Source: Sulfitobacter sp. BSw21498 (GTDB lineage Bacteria; Pseudomonadota; Alphaproteobacteria; Rhodobacterales; Rhodobacteraceae). Taken from it: 64,000 nucleotides of DNA. Positions 15,952 through 24,585 of the stretch are shown one piece after another. A model generated the notes under the pieces. It did no database searches, had not been told where the DNA came from, and worked only from the letters and a program-made list of their open reading frames with translations. The translations under genes and the position numbers were made by a program. The stretch covers positions 1,736,001 through 1,800,000 of the forward strand of contig NZ_CP040753.1 in assembly GCF_006064855.1 (NCBI RefSeq), written 5' to 3'. Numbering within the stretch: the stretch's first letter is position 1; each line of letters starts with the position of its first letter.

Positions 15952-16161
15952 TCACCTTGGCAAAGAGGGAGTAATGAAAACACCAATCGACTTCTTCGCC
16001 AATACTTCCCTCAGACCTGCAAAGCAGCGTGATACGAAGGCCACGTCCTTTGCGTTGTCGCCAAGACGTAGCGCTTTGGCCCGATCAGCGACTTGCCGGC
16101 CCAGACCTACGGCCTCAGTTGCCAGATCATCCATGTTCGGCTTGTTGCAAAGTACGTTCAT
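15952..16161 (-). CDS. Small hypothetical ORF, 69 aa
   Basis: I do not recognise it. It starts at ATG 16161 with a weak purine-rich site (AAGGGG) about 12 bp upstream. The middle, DDLATEAVGLGRQVADRAKA, is helical and soluble. It may be a fragment of a longer gene cut by the IS3 insertion that ends at 15892. Otherwise 15893-16257 holds no gene. Confidence 0.3.
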   Translation of the reverse strand: MNVLCNKPNMDDLATEAVGLGRQVADRAKALRLGDNAKDVAFVSRCFAGLREVLAKKSIGVFITPSLPR

Positions 16162-16257
16162 TGACGGGATACCCCTTGGTTGATTGTCATTTACTGAAAC
16201 GACCGGGATGGTCGCCTCTTCAAGACAGCCGGCTTTGAATGGCCGACTTGAGGGGGT

Positions 16258-16680
16258 TCACGCGACTTGCGAAATCTTTTGTGATGCTTCGCATAGGATG
16301 TCGCTGACAGGTTCATTTTCAGCGATCAACCGCAAAAGTGCATCCAGCTTCTCGGAGAGAAGACAGCATTCGCCTACGAACGCGGAGGCGGGATTGATCT
16401 GAGCAAAGAGGCCGCTCTCAATCCGATCCGGATCGCTAACACGCTCCAGCGTCAGCAGCCGATGGAAGTCTACAAGCTGGCTGCTTTGCGCCCTTGTCAG
16501 CCGTCGTGTGTGACACATGGTCTCACAAAGCAGGAACACGCGGGCACTGGCGGCCGAGCCGCCGAGTTTGTGTGCAGTTTCAGCCAAAGCTCGCCCGTGA
16601 TCGTGAAGGAACCCACGAACTGGTCTCAGGTTAGCGCAAGACTGCTTGGTGATTTTCTGATGGTAAGTCATGGGTTTCAT
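16258..16680 (-). CDS. Hypothetical helical protein
   Basis: About 140 residues from ATG 16680 (others at 16671 and a TTG at 16701). It is mostly alpha-helical by eye: RALAETAHKLGGSAASARVF, QLVDFHRLLTLERV, LSEKLDALLRLIAEN. I know no family for it. It contains five cysteines, not arranged as a metal site. It is upstream of the small ORF 16161 on the same strand. The length of uninterrupted frame and the even composition argue for a real gene, but support stops there. The start is uncertain. Confidence 0.45.
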   Translation of the reverse strand: MKPMTYHQKITKQSCANLRPVRGFLHDHGRALAETAHKLGGSAASARVFLLCETMCHTRRLTRAQSSQLVDFHRLLTLERVSDPDRIESGLFAQINPASAFVGECCLLSEKLDALLRLIAENEPVSDILCEASQKISQVA

Positions 16681-16944
16681 CCCGTAGTAACGCTGCGCCA
16701 AGGTGGCAGCTTCAAGACGCCCAATTTCTCCTTTCCAAAGGCGATCTGGCCAGGCCCGCTGTAGCAGCAGCTGGGTCTATCGGTCTGGCTCATGTTGATG
16801 TTTGTATTGTTTCGGCCTCACCGGAGTTTGCGGATCTGCGCGGCCTCAAAGAAATGCACGTGCAAGATCTGGAAATCAGGTGGCGCTGGGTCTTACCTTA
16901 AAATGCAAAGTTGGTCGCCATTCCCAGCTAATCTTGGACGCCCC

Positions 16945-17457
16945 TTAATACTGGATCGCCTTGCGCCATGCATGAGCGAGCCGTGCACTGTCCGGCCCTG
17001 CCCGATGTGGTGCCGGACTCCGCTCAAGTGCCTCATACAGCATGTCGAGCGCAAAGCCCGAAAAGCTGGCAAAGGACACGCGGTGATAATCCTCGATGGT
17101 GGGTATCGCGGGCTGCGCACCGGCTTTCATCATTCGGGACAGCCAGCGTGTTTCAAATTCCGGAGCATCAGACACCAGAACTCTGTCTCCCAAATTCTGA
17201 AGTAGCTCACCTACAACATTGTCGGCAGTCGGTGCATCCTCAAGCTCCTCAAACGCGATGCCATGGACCGCCGCACTCTGAGGTGCCCAATCGGAAAGAT
17301 CCCAATCATGTGCAGGTCGGATCAACGTGCTCCACGTCAGCACTTCGCCGGCTTCCAGCCAAGAAAGTCCAATTTCAATCGGCCAGCTTTCCTCTGAAAG
17401 GCTGGACGCCTCAAAGTCCAGCGTAGCGAATTTCTCAATGTCAGGTTTTATCCTCAT
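16945..17457 (-). CDS. DEDD-family 3'-5' exonuclease
   Basis: The 170-residue protein shows the DnaQ/RNase T fold motifs. Exo I is ATLDFEASSLSEESWPIEIG (about residues 11-30, catalytic Asp and Glu). Exo II surrounds DAPEFETRWLSRMM (about 97-110). Exo III is APHRAGPDSARLAHAWRKAI (about 149-168, His and Asp), giving a DEDDh arrangement. It degrades DNA or RNA from the 3' end; the substrate is unknown. The start at ATG 17457 (RIKPDIEKFATLDFE) leaves the usual short lead to Exo I. It stands alone and could be core or accessory. Confidence 0.8.
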   Translation of the reverse strand: MRIKPDIEKFATLDFEASSLSEESWPIEIGLSWLEAGEVLTWSTLIRPAHDWDLSDWAPQSAAVHGIAFEELEDAPTADNVVGELLQNLGDRVLVSDAPEFETRWLSRMMKAGAQPAIPTIEDYHRVSFASFSGFALDMLYEALERSPAPHRAGPDSARLAHAWRKAIQY

Positions 17458-17910
17458 AGTGTGACCTACCTTTCGAAAATGCCTTCATGTCCGCGTGAAG
17501 CTTCCGTTTAGCTTCGATGCAATCCACGCAATCGGTGTCTTACATTGCCCATTTTTTCGGGTCGGCGCGGTCTCACTGTGAGGACTGCGCACGAACTGAA
17601 AACACGGTGAGGTAGGAGATTACAATTTGACTGAATTTGATGCTGCGGCTTCGAAAACCCGCGACCTACTATCCCGCTTTTCGCCAATTTGGATCGGTAG
17701 ACACTGCGAAATCGTTAGCAGATCAAAAATTAGCGCCGCCACGCGTGGTCATTCCGTTGATTTCGGCCGAAATATTCCATTCGGCCAAAATCTTTTTAAT
17801 TCAGTGCGTTGCAACCCCACGGCAAAACTTACCCCGCTTCATGGCAAACCAAATGGGGGGTTTTGGCATAACTACGCCCGTCCCGACACGACAACACATT
17901 GAGCCTCATA
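17458..17910. other. Spacer between exonuclease gene and nrdJ
   Basis: No convincing gene in 453 bp. A plus-strand TTG-started frame (17627-17902) has a ribosome-like AGGAGA and an N-terminus that could belong to a lost protein (EFDAAASKTRDLLSRFSPIW), but the remainder looks non-coding. Confidence 0.35.
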
Positions 17911-20193
17911 TCACCCGCACTTGCTGTGACCGCAGCTGCCGCAGGTCATACAGCCTTCGACCATGCGTAGGTCGTATTGGCCGCAGCTGCTGCAGGCTTT
18001 GCCACGCGGAGCGTCAAGGCCGACGACCTTAGCCTGTGGGTCAGACTTGAGCCCCTGCCCTTCACCGGCGATAAAACCGGTTGCGATCAGGTGTTGTTCG
18101 ATCACGCCACCGATAGCGGCCAGCATCGACGGGATATACTTGCCGCGCAGCCAGGCCCCGCCGCGCGGATCAAAGACGGCCTTCAGCTCCTCGACGACAA
18201 AGGAAACATCCCCGCCACGGCGGAACACGGCCGAGATCATGCGTGTCAGCGCGACGGTCCAGGCAAAATGCTCCATGTTTTTGGAGTTGATGAACACTTC
18301 GAACGGACGACGGTGGCCCCCGATCACCACATCATTGATGGTGATATACAGCGCGTGCTCGCTGTCGGGCCATTTGATCTTGTAAGTGGACCCTTCCAGC
18401 TCTTCGGGGCGGTCCAGCGGGTCGGACATATAGACGACTTCACCGCCCTCTTCCGACGTGGCCTGCGCTGCAATTTCGCCGGGCGCTGTGTCGGCGCTTT
18501 CAGAGACGGACAGAACCGATCCGGTGACATCGTTGGGGCGGTAGGTCGTGCAGCCTTTGCAGCCTTGATCCCACGCCGCCATATAGACATCCTTGAACGC
18601 GTCAAAGCTGATGTCTTCGGGGCAGTTGATGGTTTTCGAGATACTGCTGTCGACCCACTTCTGCGCCGCGGCCTGCATTTTGACGTGGTCCAAGGGGGCC
18701 AATGTCTGGGCGTTGACGAAATAGTCGGGCAACGGCGTGTCACCCTTCAGATCGCGCCACATTTGCACAGCGTAATCAACGACTTCTTCTTCGGTGCGGC
18801 TGCCGTCTTTTTGCAAAACCTTGCGTGTGTAGGCATAGGCAAACACCGGTTCGATCCCCGAGCTGACATTGCCCGCATAGAGGCTGATGGTGCCAGTGGG
18901 CGCGATAGAGGTCAAAAGCGCGTTGCGGATGCCGTTTTCAGCGATGGCATCGCGCACATCATCATCCATCTGCTGCATGGTGCCCGACGCCAGATAGGCA
19001 TCCGCTTCGAACAGCGGGAATGCGCCCTTTTCTTTCGCCAGATCAACCGATGCAAGATACGCAGCCCGCGCAATCGCCTTGAGCCAGGCTTCGGTCTGAT
19101 CTGCCGCTTCGTCCGAACCATAGCGCAGCCCAACCATCAGCAGCGCGTCCGCCAGACCGGTCACGCCCAGACCGATGCGGCGCTTGGCTTTTGCTTCGGC
19201 CTGTTGTTCGTCGAGGGGGAATTTCGACACATCGACGACGTTATCCATCATGCGCACAGCAGTCGCGACCAGCTTGTTCAGTGCCTCGACGTCCAGCTGA
19301 GGGTTGTCGCCAAACGGATCGGACACCATCCGCGCCATATTGATCGACCCCAAAAGACATGCGCCATAGGGCGGCAAAGGCTGCTCGCCACAGGGGTTTG
19401 TGGCGGCGATGGTTTCGCAATAGCTCAGGTTGTTGGCTTCGTTGATGCGGTCGATAAAGATCACACCGGGTTCGGCGAACTCATAGGTTGCCTTCATGAT
19501 CCGGTTCCACAGATCACGCGCCTGAACGGTGCGGTACACTTTGCCGTTGAACAGCAGATCCCAGCTGGCATCTGCCTTGACCGCATCCATGAAGGGGTCG
19601 GTGATCAGCACCGACATGTTGAACATACGCAAGCGCGCAGGGTCGGATTTTGCGGAGATGAAATCTTCGACATCGGGGTGGTCGCAGCGCATCGTGGCCA
19701 TCATCGCGCCGCGGCGTGAACCGGCGGACATGATCGTCCGGCACATCGCATCCCACACATCCATAAAGCTCAGCGGGCCGGAGGCGTCAGCGGAGACCCC
19801 CAAAACATCCGCGCCACGGGGACGAATGGTCGAGAAATCATAGCCGATCCCGCCGCCCTGCTGCATGGTAACCGCGGCTTCTTTAAGCATGTCAAAGATG
19901 CCGGCCATGCTGTCGGGCACGGTACCCATGACGAAACAGTTGAACAATGTCACGCGGCGCGCGGTGCCGGCACCTGCAGTGATCCGTCCAGCGGGAAGAA
20001 ATTTGAAATCCTCCAGCGCCTCATAGAACGCCTCTTCCCATTTTTCAGGTGCGTCTTCGATCTGCGCGAGATCGCGGGCAATGCGCCGCCAGCTGTCTTC
20101 GACCGTTACATCGCGCGGCGTGCCATCCGCATCTTTAAAACGGTATTTCATGTCCCAAATCTGTTCGGCAATGGGGGCGGCAAATCGTGACAT
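17911..20193 (-). CDS. nrdJ: Adenosylcobalamin-dependent ribonucleoside-diphosphate reductase
   Basis: The 760-residue class II ribonucleotide reductase makes deoxyribonucleotides in the cytoplasm using a B12-derived thiyl radical, so it needs no NrdB and works with or without oxygen. Visible features: NCFVMG with the first redox Cys (C86), GGGIGYDF (114-121), and the active-site NPCGE loop (C268 radical Cys, E270). The ATP-cone is absent at the N-terminus. The C-terminal tail is Cys-rich (CSSCGQ and CMTCGSCGHSKCG), as in class II enzymes that shuttle electrons from thioredoxin. The start is MSRFAAPIAEQIWD at 20193. I see no clear cobalamin riboswitch in the 134 bp upstream. Confidence 0.95.
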   Translation of the reverse strand: MSRFAAPIAEQIWDMKYRFKDADGTPRDVTVEDSWRRIARDLAQIEDAPEKWEEAFYEALEDFKFLPAGRITAGAGTARRVTLFNCFVMGTVPDSMAGIFDMLKEAAVTMQQGGGIGYDFSTIRPRGADVLGVSADASGPLSFMDVWDAMCRTIMSAGSRRGAMMATMRCDHPDVEDFISAKSDPARLRMFNMSVLITDPFMDAVKADASWDLLFNGKVYRTVQARDLWNRIMKATYEFAEPGVIFIDRINEANNLSYCETIAATNPCGEQPLPPYGACLLGSINMARMVSDPFGDNPQLDVEALNKLVATAVRMMDNVVDVSKFPLDEQQAEAKAKRRIGLGVTGLADALLMVGLRYGSDEAADQTEAWLKAIARAAYLASVDLAKEKGAFPLFEADAYLASGTMQQMDDDVRDAIAENGIRNALLTSIAPTGTISLYAGNVSSGIEPVFAYAYTRKVLQKDGSRTEEEVVDYAVQMWRDLKGDTPLPDYFVNAQTLAPLDHVKMQAAAQKWVDSSISKTINCPEDISFDAFKDVYMAAWDQGCKGCTTYRPNDVTGSVLSVSESADTAPGEIAAQATSEEGGEVVYMSDPLDRPEELEGSTYKIKWPDSEHALYITINDVVIGGHRRPFEVFINSKNMEHFAWTVALTRMISAVFRRGGDVSFVVEELKAVFDPRGGAWLRGKYIPSMLAAIGGVIEQHLIATGFIAGEGQGLKSDPQAKVVGLDAPRGKACSSCGQYDLRMVEGCMTCGSCGHSKCG

Positions 20194-20327
20194 ATTCGAT
20201 TCCTTGAGAGCTGTTTGGGAAGGTGTTCACCATACCCCAAATCAAAGCGCAAGCACAACAGGTTGAAGCCGACGCCCTAACGTCTACATTATGTCGTGTC
20301 CGGAGCATGCGGATGCAGGAGGATTCT

Positions 20328-20759
20328 GTGAAAAATCATATTAATCTCATCAAGTTGTCGGTAGGCACCGAAACCGTCGATGATCTAGCTGCATGGCAGG
20401 AAAAAAAACAGGCGCGGACCAGCGACGGTTTTCCCCGTCACGTGACTCGCATGTGGCCCAAGCGCGAACCCGAAATTCTGAACGGCGGGTCAATTTTCTG
20501 GGTGATCAAAGGCGTCATCCAGTGCCGCCAGAAAATCCTGCGTCTGGAAGAGGCTTCGGGCGCGGACGGCGTACGGCGTTGCGCGATTGTACTTGATCCA
20601 AAGATTATCCGCGTTCAGGGCAGTCTCAAACGTCCATTTCAAGGCTGGCGATACCTCGCCCCTCAAGATGCCCTAGCCGACCTGCCCGAGGGCCGCGAAC
20701 ACGAAGAGCCCCTGCCCACAGAGCTGAACCGCGCCCTGGCCGAGATTGGCGTACTTTAA
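20328..20759 (+). CDS. DUF1489 family protein
   Basis: I choose the GTG at 20328 because AGGAGG sits 6 bp upstream, giving 143 residues that begin VKNHINLIKLSVG, the usual start of DUF1489. Conserved parts include HVTRMWPKR (about 44-52), GSIFWVIKG and RRCAIVLDPKIIRV. The family is nearly confined to alphaproteobacteria and has no assigned function. It is divergent from nrdJ, with the shared 134-bp gap carrying both promoters. Confidence 0.88.
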   Translation: MKNHINLIKLSVGTETVDDLAAWQEKKQARTSDGFPRHVTRMWPKREPEILNGGSIFWVIKGVIQCRQKILRLEEASGADGVRRCAIVLDPKIIRVQGSLKRPFQGWRYLAPQDALADLPEGREHEEPLPTELNRALAEIGVL

Positions 20760-20785
20760 CCGTACCCCTTGCACCCGCAGCCCCC

Positions 20786-20858
20786 GCGGGATTTGAGTTT
20801 ACTTGGCAAAATGAAGCAGGGCTGCGCGTGCCGCTTCATTTTGCCCTTAAACTCCCGC
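20786..20858. terminator. Large intergenic hairpin between convergent genes
   Basis: GCGGGATTTGAG...GGCAAAATGAAGC (20786-20817) pairs with GCTTCATTTTGCC...AAACTCCCGC (20833-20858), with one small internal bulge. It lies between convergent DUF1489 and hisG. It most likely serves as a two-way transcription end; the GCAAAATGAAG part recurs at 34691. Confidence 0.5.
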
Positions 20859-20894
20859 CGGAGGCGCATCTGCAAGATGCCGCGCGTCAGCGCG

Positions 20895-21584
20895 TTAGGA
20901 CAGCCGCGCCAGCAGGGCGGTCATCGTGGCGCGATCAGCGTCATCCATATCCGCCATCCGACTGCGCCAAAGTGTCGCCTGCGACCGCAAAATCATCCCA
21001 TCGGACAGAATCTTGAGGTGGTTGGCGCGCAGGGTCTCCCCGCTTGAGGTGATATCGGCAATCGCCTCTGCGGTTTCGTTCTTTATCGTGCCCTCTGTCG
21101 CGCCCTGGCTGTCTACCAGCGCGTAATCCGCAACGCCTGTGCTGCGCAGGAACTCCCGCACCAGACGGTGGTATTTTGTGGCAATACGCAAACGGAACCC
21201 GTGTTTGTCGCGGAACGCCGAGGCAGCGGCATCCAGATCGTCGAGCGTATCGACATCGACCCAGACTTGCGGCACCGCGATGATCAGGTCCGCATGCCCA
21301 AACGCAAGTTCATCCACCGGCGCAACAAGCTGATCCCACAACGCCAGTTTCTCTTGCACCAGATCCGTGCCGGTGACGCCCAGATGGATGCGCCCTGCGG
21401 CCAGTTCGCGGGGAATTTCACCCGCAGACAGCAAGATCAGCGACACGCCGTCTATCCCTTCGACAGCACCCGCGTATTCACGTTCGGATCCCGTGCGCTG
21501 CAAGGTGATCCCCCGTGCGGCGAACCATTCAAAGGTCTTTTCCATCAGACGCCCCTTGGAGGGCACACCGAGTTTGATCGTCAT
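20895..21584 (-). CDS. hisG: ATP phosphoribosyltransferase, short form
   Basis: The 229-residue short HisG catalyses the first step of histidine synthesis, joining ATP and PRPP. The fold is periplasmic-binding-protein-like: an N-terminal KLGVPSKGRLMEKTFEWF, the GVTGTDLVQEK loop (about 75-85) and the PRPP-binding segment DSQGATEGTIKNETAEAIAD (about 159-178). It lacks the C-terminal regulatory domain of long HisG and therefore needs HisZ, encoded just upstream with a 4-bp ATGA overlap. Last gene of the hisS-hisZ-hisG operon. Confidence 0.93.
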   Translation of the reverse strand: MTIKLGVPSKGRLMEKTFEWFAARGITLQRTGSEREYAGAVEGIDGVSLILLSAGEIPRELAAGRIHLGVTGTDLVQEKLALWDQLVAPVDELAFGHADLIIAVPQVWVDVDTLDDLDAAASAFRDKHGFRLRIATKYHRLVREFLRSTGVADYALVDSQGATEGTIKNETAEAIADITSSGETLRANHLKILSDGMILRSQATLWRSRMADMDDADRATMTALLARLS

Positions 21585-22660
21585 TGACCTGCCTCCAGTT
21601 CCAGCATCAGACCGGGGCGCATCACGCCGCCGACCGCGGGGATTTCACCACCCTGCCCCAAACGACGGGTCAGCGCATCATAGCGCCCGCCCGTAGCGAT
21701 CGTGGGCAAATCTGGCCGCGTTGCGGCGCGGAAGCCGAAAACGAAACCGTCATAATACTCCATCGATACGCGGCCAAAGCTGGCTTCGAACATCAGGTTA
21801 TCGGTATCGACACCGCGTGCGGCCAGCGCCTTTTCCCGTGCGGCAACACGGTCCACCGCGTCAGAGATGGCGGGCATGTCGACGGCAAGGTCATGCAGTT
21901 GGCTGATCGCATTAGGCATGGTTTCCCGCACATCCAGCAACGCCAGTAACAAGGACACCTGCGTGCGCGACAGCGCCGGTTCGGCGGCGTCGGCACGCAG
22001 GGCCGCGATGCGGGTTTCGATCTCGTCCAAGCTGCGCAGTCCGATCAGCGGCGCGGTGATCGCACCGTCACTGGCCAGCAAAGCGGCACGCGATGCAGGC
22101 ATCGGCGTTTTACCAGCATAGCGGTCGAGCAGCGCACGGAACCGGCGGGGCCGCCAGATGTGGCGCATCAACGCCGCCTTGCGCGAAGCCGATGTATCGA
22201 GCCCCGCAACCGCAGCCATCAGGATACCGATATCCCCCGTCACCGCCGTGACCGGCAACTCCGACAATGCGCCTTGGATCAGGGCAAAGACTTCGGCATC
22301 GGCCGCTGCGGGATCGCCGCGGTCAAAGACTTCGTAGCCGGCCTGGATATATTCGTTGGCACGGTTGGGGTCACGTTCCTGACGGCGGAACACTTCGCCC
22401 GCGTAGGTATAGCGTGCCGGGTCCGCGCCATGCGCCATATGCATTTGCACCACTGGCAAGGTATAATCGGGGCGCAGCATCTGTTCGCCCCGCATCGCGT
22501 CCGACGTCACGTACGCACGCGCGCGGATGTCTTCGCCGTAGAGATCGAGCAGGGTTTCGGCAGGCTGCAAGATCGGCGGCTCAACCACCACTGCCCCCTG
22601 CGCCTCGAACAAGGCGCGCAGGCTCGCGGCCTTGGCAAGGATTTCGGATCGGGTCGCCAT
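21581..22660 (-). CDS. hisZ: ATP phosphoribosyltransferase regulatory subunit
   Basis: This 359-residue paralog of the HisS catalytic core lost synthetase activity and forms the hetero-octameric ATP phosphoribosyltransferase with short HisG, conferring feedback control by histidine. Visible: the class II core motif 2-like YTYAGEVFRRQERDPNRANE and IQAGYEVFD (about 100-128), and the C-terminal GRYDALTRRLGQ. The anticodon-binding domain is absent, consistent with HisZ. It overlaps hisS by one base and hisG by four, so translation is coupled. Confidence 0.92.
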   Translation of the reverse strand: MATRSEILAKAASLRALFEAQGAVVVEPPILQPAETLLDLYGEDIRARAYVTSDAMRGEQMLRPDYTLPVVQMHMAHGADPARYTYAGEVFRRQERDPNRANEYIQAGYEVFDRGDPAAADAEVFALIQGALSELPVTAVTGDIGILMAAVAGLDTSASRKAALMRHIWRPRRFRALLDRYAGKTPMPASRAALLASDGAITAPLIGLRSLDEIETRIAALRADAAEPALSRTQVSLLLALLDVRETMPNAISQLHDLAVDMPAISDAVDRVAAREKALAARGVDTDNLMFEASFGRVSMEYYDGFVFGFRAATRPDLPTIATGGRYDALTRRLGQGGEIPAVGGVMRPGLMLELEAGQ

Positions 22661-24168
22661 CAGCGGTTCAGCTCCAGTATTTCGCGCACTTTGGCGACAA
22701 GGTCACCACGCGCCACTTCATATTGGCTCGGGCGGTCTTTCCATTCCTCGAGCGTCGCGCTTTCAGCAATTTTAGCGCCCAGGATAAGGTCCTTGATCTG
22801 GATCATACCCTTGTCGAATTCATCCCCGCCCGCGATCACCGCTACCGGGCTGGCACGGCGGTCTGCGTATTTCAGCTGGTTACCGAAGTTTTTGGGGTTA
22901 CCCAGATAGACCTCGGCGCGGATGCCTGCCTGCCGCAGTTCAGCGACCATCGCCTGATAATCGGACATGCGGTCCTTTTCCATCACGGTAACCACCACCG
23001 GCCCTTCGGCCTGCGCTGACATCCGGCCTTTGGCCTGCAAGGCCGCCAGTAGACGGTCGACACCGATAGACACACCCGTTGCAGGGACTTCCTGTCCGGT
23101 AAAACGTTTGACCAGATCATCGTAGCGCCCCCCGCCCGCGACAGAGCCAAAGTTGCGCACGCGCCCTTTATCATCCTTGATCTCGAAGGTCAGCTCCGCC
23201 TCGAAAACCGGACCGGTGTAATAGCCAAGACCGCGCACAACGGATGGGTCAATCTCTACGCGGTCAGAGCCGTACCCACCGGCCGCCATCAGATCGGCGA
23301 TGGTTTCCAGCTCGTCTACGCCTTGCGCCCCTGTGGCAGAACCCGCGACCAGTTCACGCAGCCGCGCGACGGTTTCGGCACCGGTGTCGCGCTTGGCCTG
23401 CATAAAGCCCATGACAACATCGGCTTGTGTATCTGTCAGGCCCGCCCCATCGGTGAAATCACCGCTGTCGTCCTTGCGGCCCGCGCCCAACAATGCGCGC
23501 ACGCCGTCCAGACCCAGCCGGTCAAGCTTGTCGATCGCACGCAACACGATGCCGCGTTCGTGGGCGAAAAGATCAGGGTTGGCGGGGTCCAGCACGCCTG
23601 CGACTTCCATCACACCGTTCAAGACCTTGCGGTTGTTCACGCGCACGATGTAATCGCCGCGCTCAATCCCAACTTCTTCCAGACAATCCGCCAGCATTGC
23701 GCAGATCTCCGCATCCGCTGCAACGGAAGGTGCCCCGACAGTATCGGCATCGCACTGATAAAACTGGCGGAACCGGCCCGGACCCGGCTTTTCGTTGCGC
23801 CAGACCGGTCCCATCGCATAGCGGCGATAGGGCGTGGGCAGATCGTTGCGGTGTTGGGCATAGACCCGCGCCAGCGGTGCGGTCAGGTCATAGCGCAGGG
23901 CCAGCCAGTCGCCGGGCTTGTCGGCCTCGGCATCCTCTTGCCACGCAAACACACCTTCGTTGGGGCGGTCCACATCGGGAAGGAACTTGCCCAAAGCCTG
24001 CACCGTCTCCACGCCGGAGCTTTCCAATGCGTCAAACCCGTAGCGATGATAGACCTGCGCAATCTTGTGCAGCATCTCTGCGCGCTGCGTGACTTCTGCA
24101 CCGAAATAATCACGAAATCCCTTTGGCGCTTCGGCTTTGGGGCGGGGAGTCTTTTTTGGCTTGGCCAT
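22660..24168 (-). CDS. hisS: Histidine-tRNA ligase
   Basis: The 502-residue class IIa aminoacyl-tRNA synthetase charges tRNA-His. Motif 2 is [20 protein letters not shown] (about residues 118-137), the histidine-specific loops include [13 protein letters not shown] and [13 protein letters not shown], and motif 3 is [14 protein letters not shown]. An anticodon-binding domain follows (about 405-500). The Lys/Pro-rich start [18 protein letters not shown] is usual in Rhodobacteraceae. First gene of hisS-hisZ-hisG; the ribosome region GGATGTGATCC upstream of 24168 is modest. Confidence 0.95.
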   Translation of the reverse strand: MAKPKKTPRPKAEAPKGFRDYFGAEVTQRAEMLHKIAQVYHRYGFDALESSGVETVQALGKFLPDVDRPNEGVFAWQEDAEADKPGDWLALRYDLTAPLARVYAQHRNDLPTPYRRYAMGPVWRNEKPGPGRFRQFYQCDADTVGAPSVAADAEICAMLADCLEEVGIERGDYIVRVNNRKVLNGVMEVAGVLDPANPDLFAHERGIVLRAIDKLDRLGLDGVRALLGAGRKDDSGDFTDGAGLTDTQADVVMGFMQAKRDTGAETVARLRELVAGSATGAQGVDELETIADLMAAGGYGSDRVEIDPSVVRGLGYYTGPVFEAELTFEIKDDKGRVRNFGSVAGGGRYDDLVKRFTGQEVPATGVSIGVDRLLAALQAKGRMSAQAEGPVVVTVMEKDRMSDYQAMVAELRQAGIRAEVYLGNPKNFGNQLKYADRRASPVAVIAGGDEFDKGMIQIKDLILGAKIAESATLEEWKDRPSQYEVARGDLVAKVREILELNR

Positions 24169-24338
24169 TGGATCACATCCTGTGGGCTAAATATCGCGCT
24201 TCGCGTCTAGCCCAACCCCCCGCTAAGGGCAAGCGACGCGGCCCCGCGCTGTCCAGACCTGCGCACGCATCCCCCCTTATCTAACGCAGCGCAACCTGTT
24301 AGGAGGGCGGCAAATGCGCAAGCTGAGAAGGTGCCCTC

Positions 24339-24533
24339 ATGGATAAGCTCGAAGAACAAATGGCCCATCTGATCCGCACGGTGGATGACCTGTCCGATGT
24401 CGTTGCCCGTCAGGAGAACGAGATCGCAATGCTGACGCGGCGGGTCCATATGCTGATGCAGCGCGAAGGTGAACGCGAGGCGTCAGGCTCCGAAGGCGTC
24501 GTTATCGGGAACGAACGTCCGCCGCACTACTGA
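24339..24533 (+). CDS. slyX: SlyX family protein
   Basis: The 64-residue protein is almost entirely a coiled coil (LEEQMAHLIRTVDDLSDVVA and QENEIAMLTRRVHMLMQRE) and ends in the family-typical Pro-Pro-His-Tyr tail. SlyX proteins are small cytoplasmic helical proteins with no firm function. The gene lies alone between divergent hisS and convergent dnaE. Confidence 0.85.
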   Translation: MDKLEEQMAHLIRTVDDLSDVVARQENEIAMLTRRVHMLMQREGEREASGSEGVVIGNERPPHY

Positions 24534-24585
24534 TCTGGGGCTACGGGCGGCGCAGGACAGCTGCCGTCGTGCCAGATGGCCGCCA

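Noticed and set aside
17627..17902. TTG-started 91-codon frame after an AGGAGA site
   Set aside because: Only the first 20 residues look protein-like; the rest has no coding character.
17977..19719. A 580-codon plus-strand frame opposite nrdJ
   Set aside because: Antisense shadow of a clearly conserved gene, with no family resemblance or ribosome site.
20194..20327. Cobalamin riboswitch expected upstream of nrdJ
   Set aside because: The gap is only 134 bp and no B12-box-like sequence was recognised.
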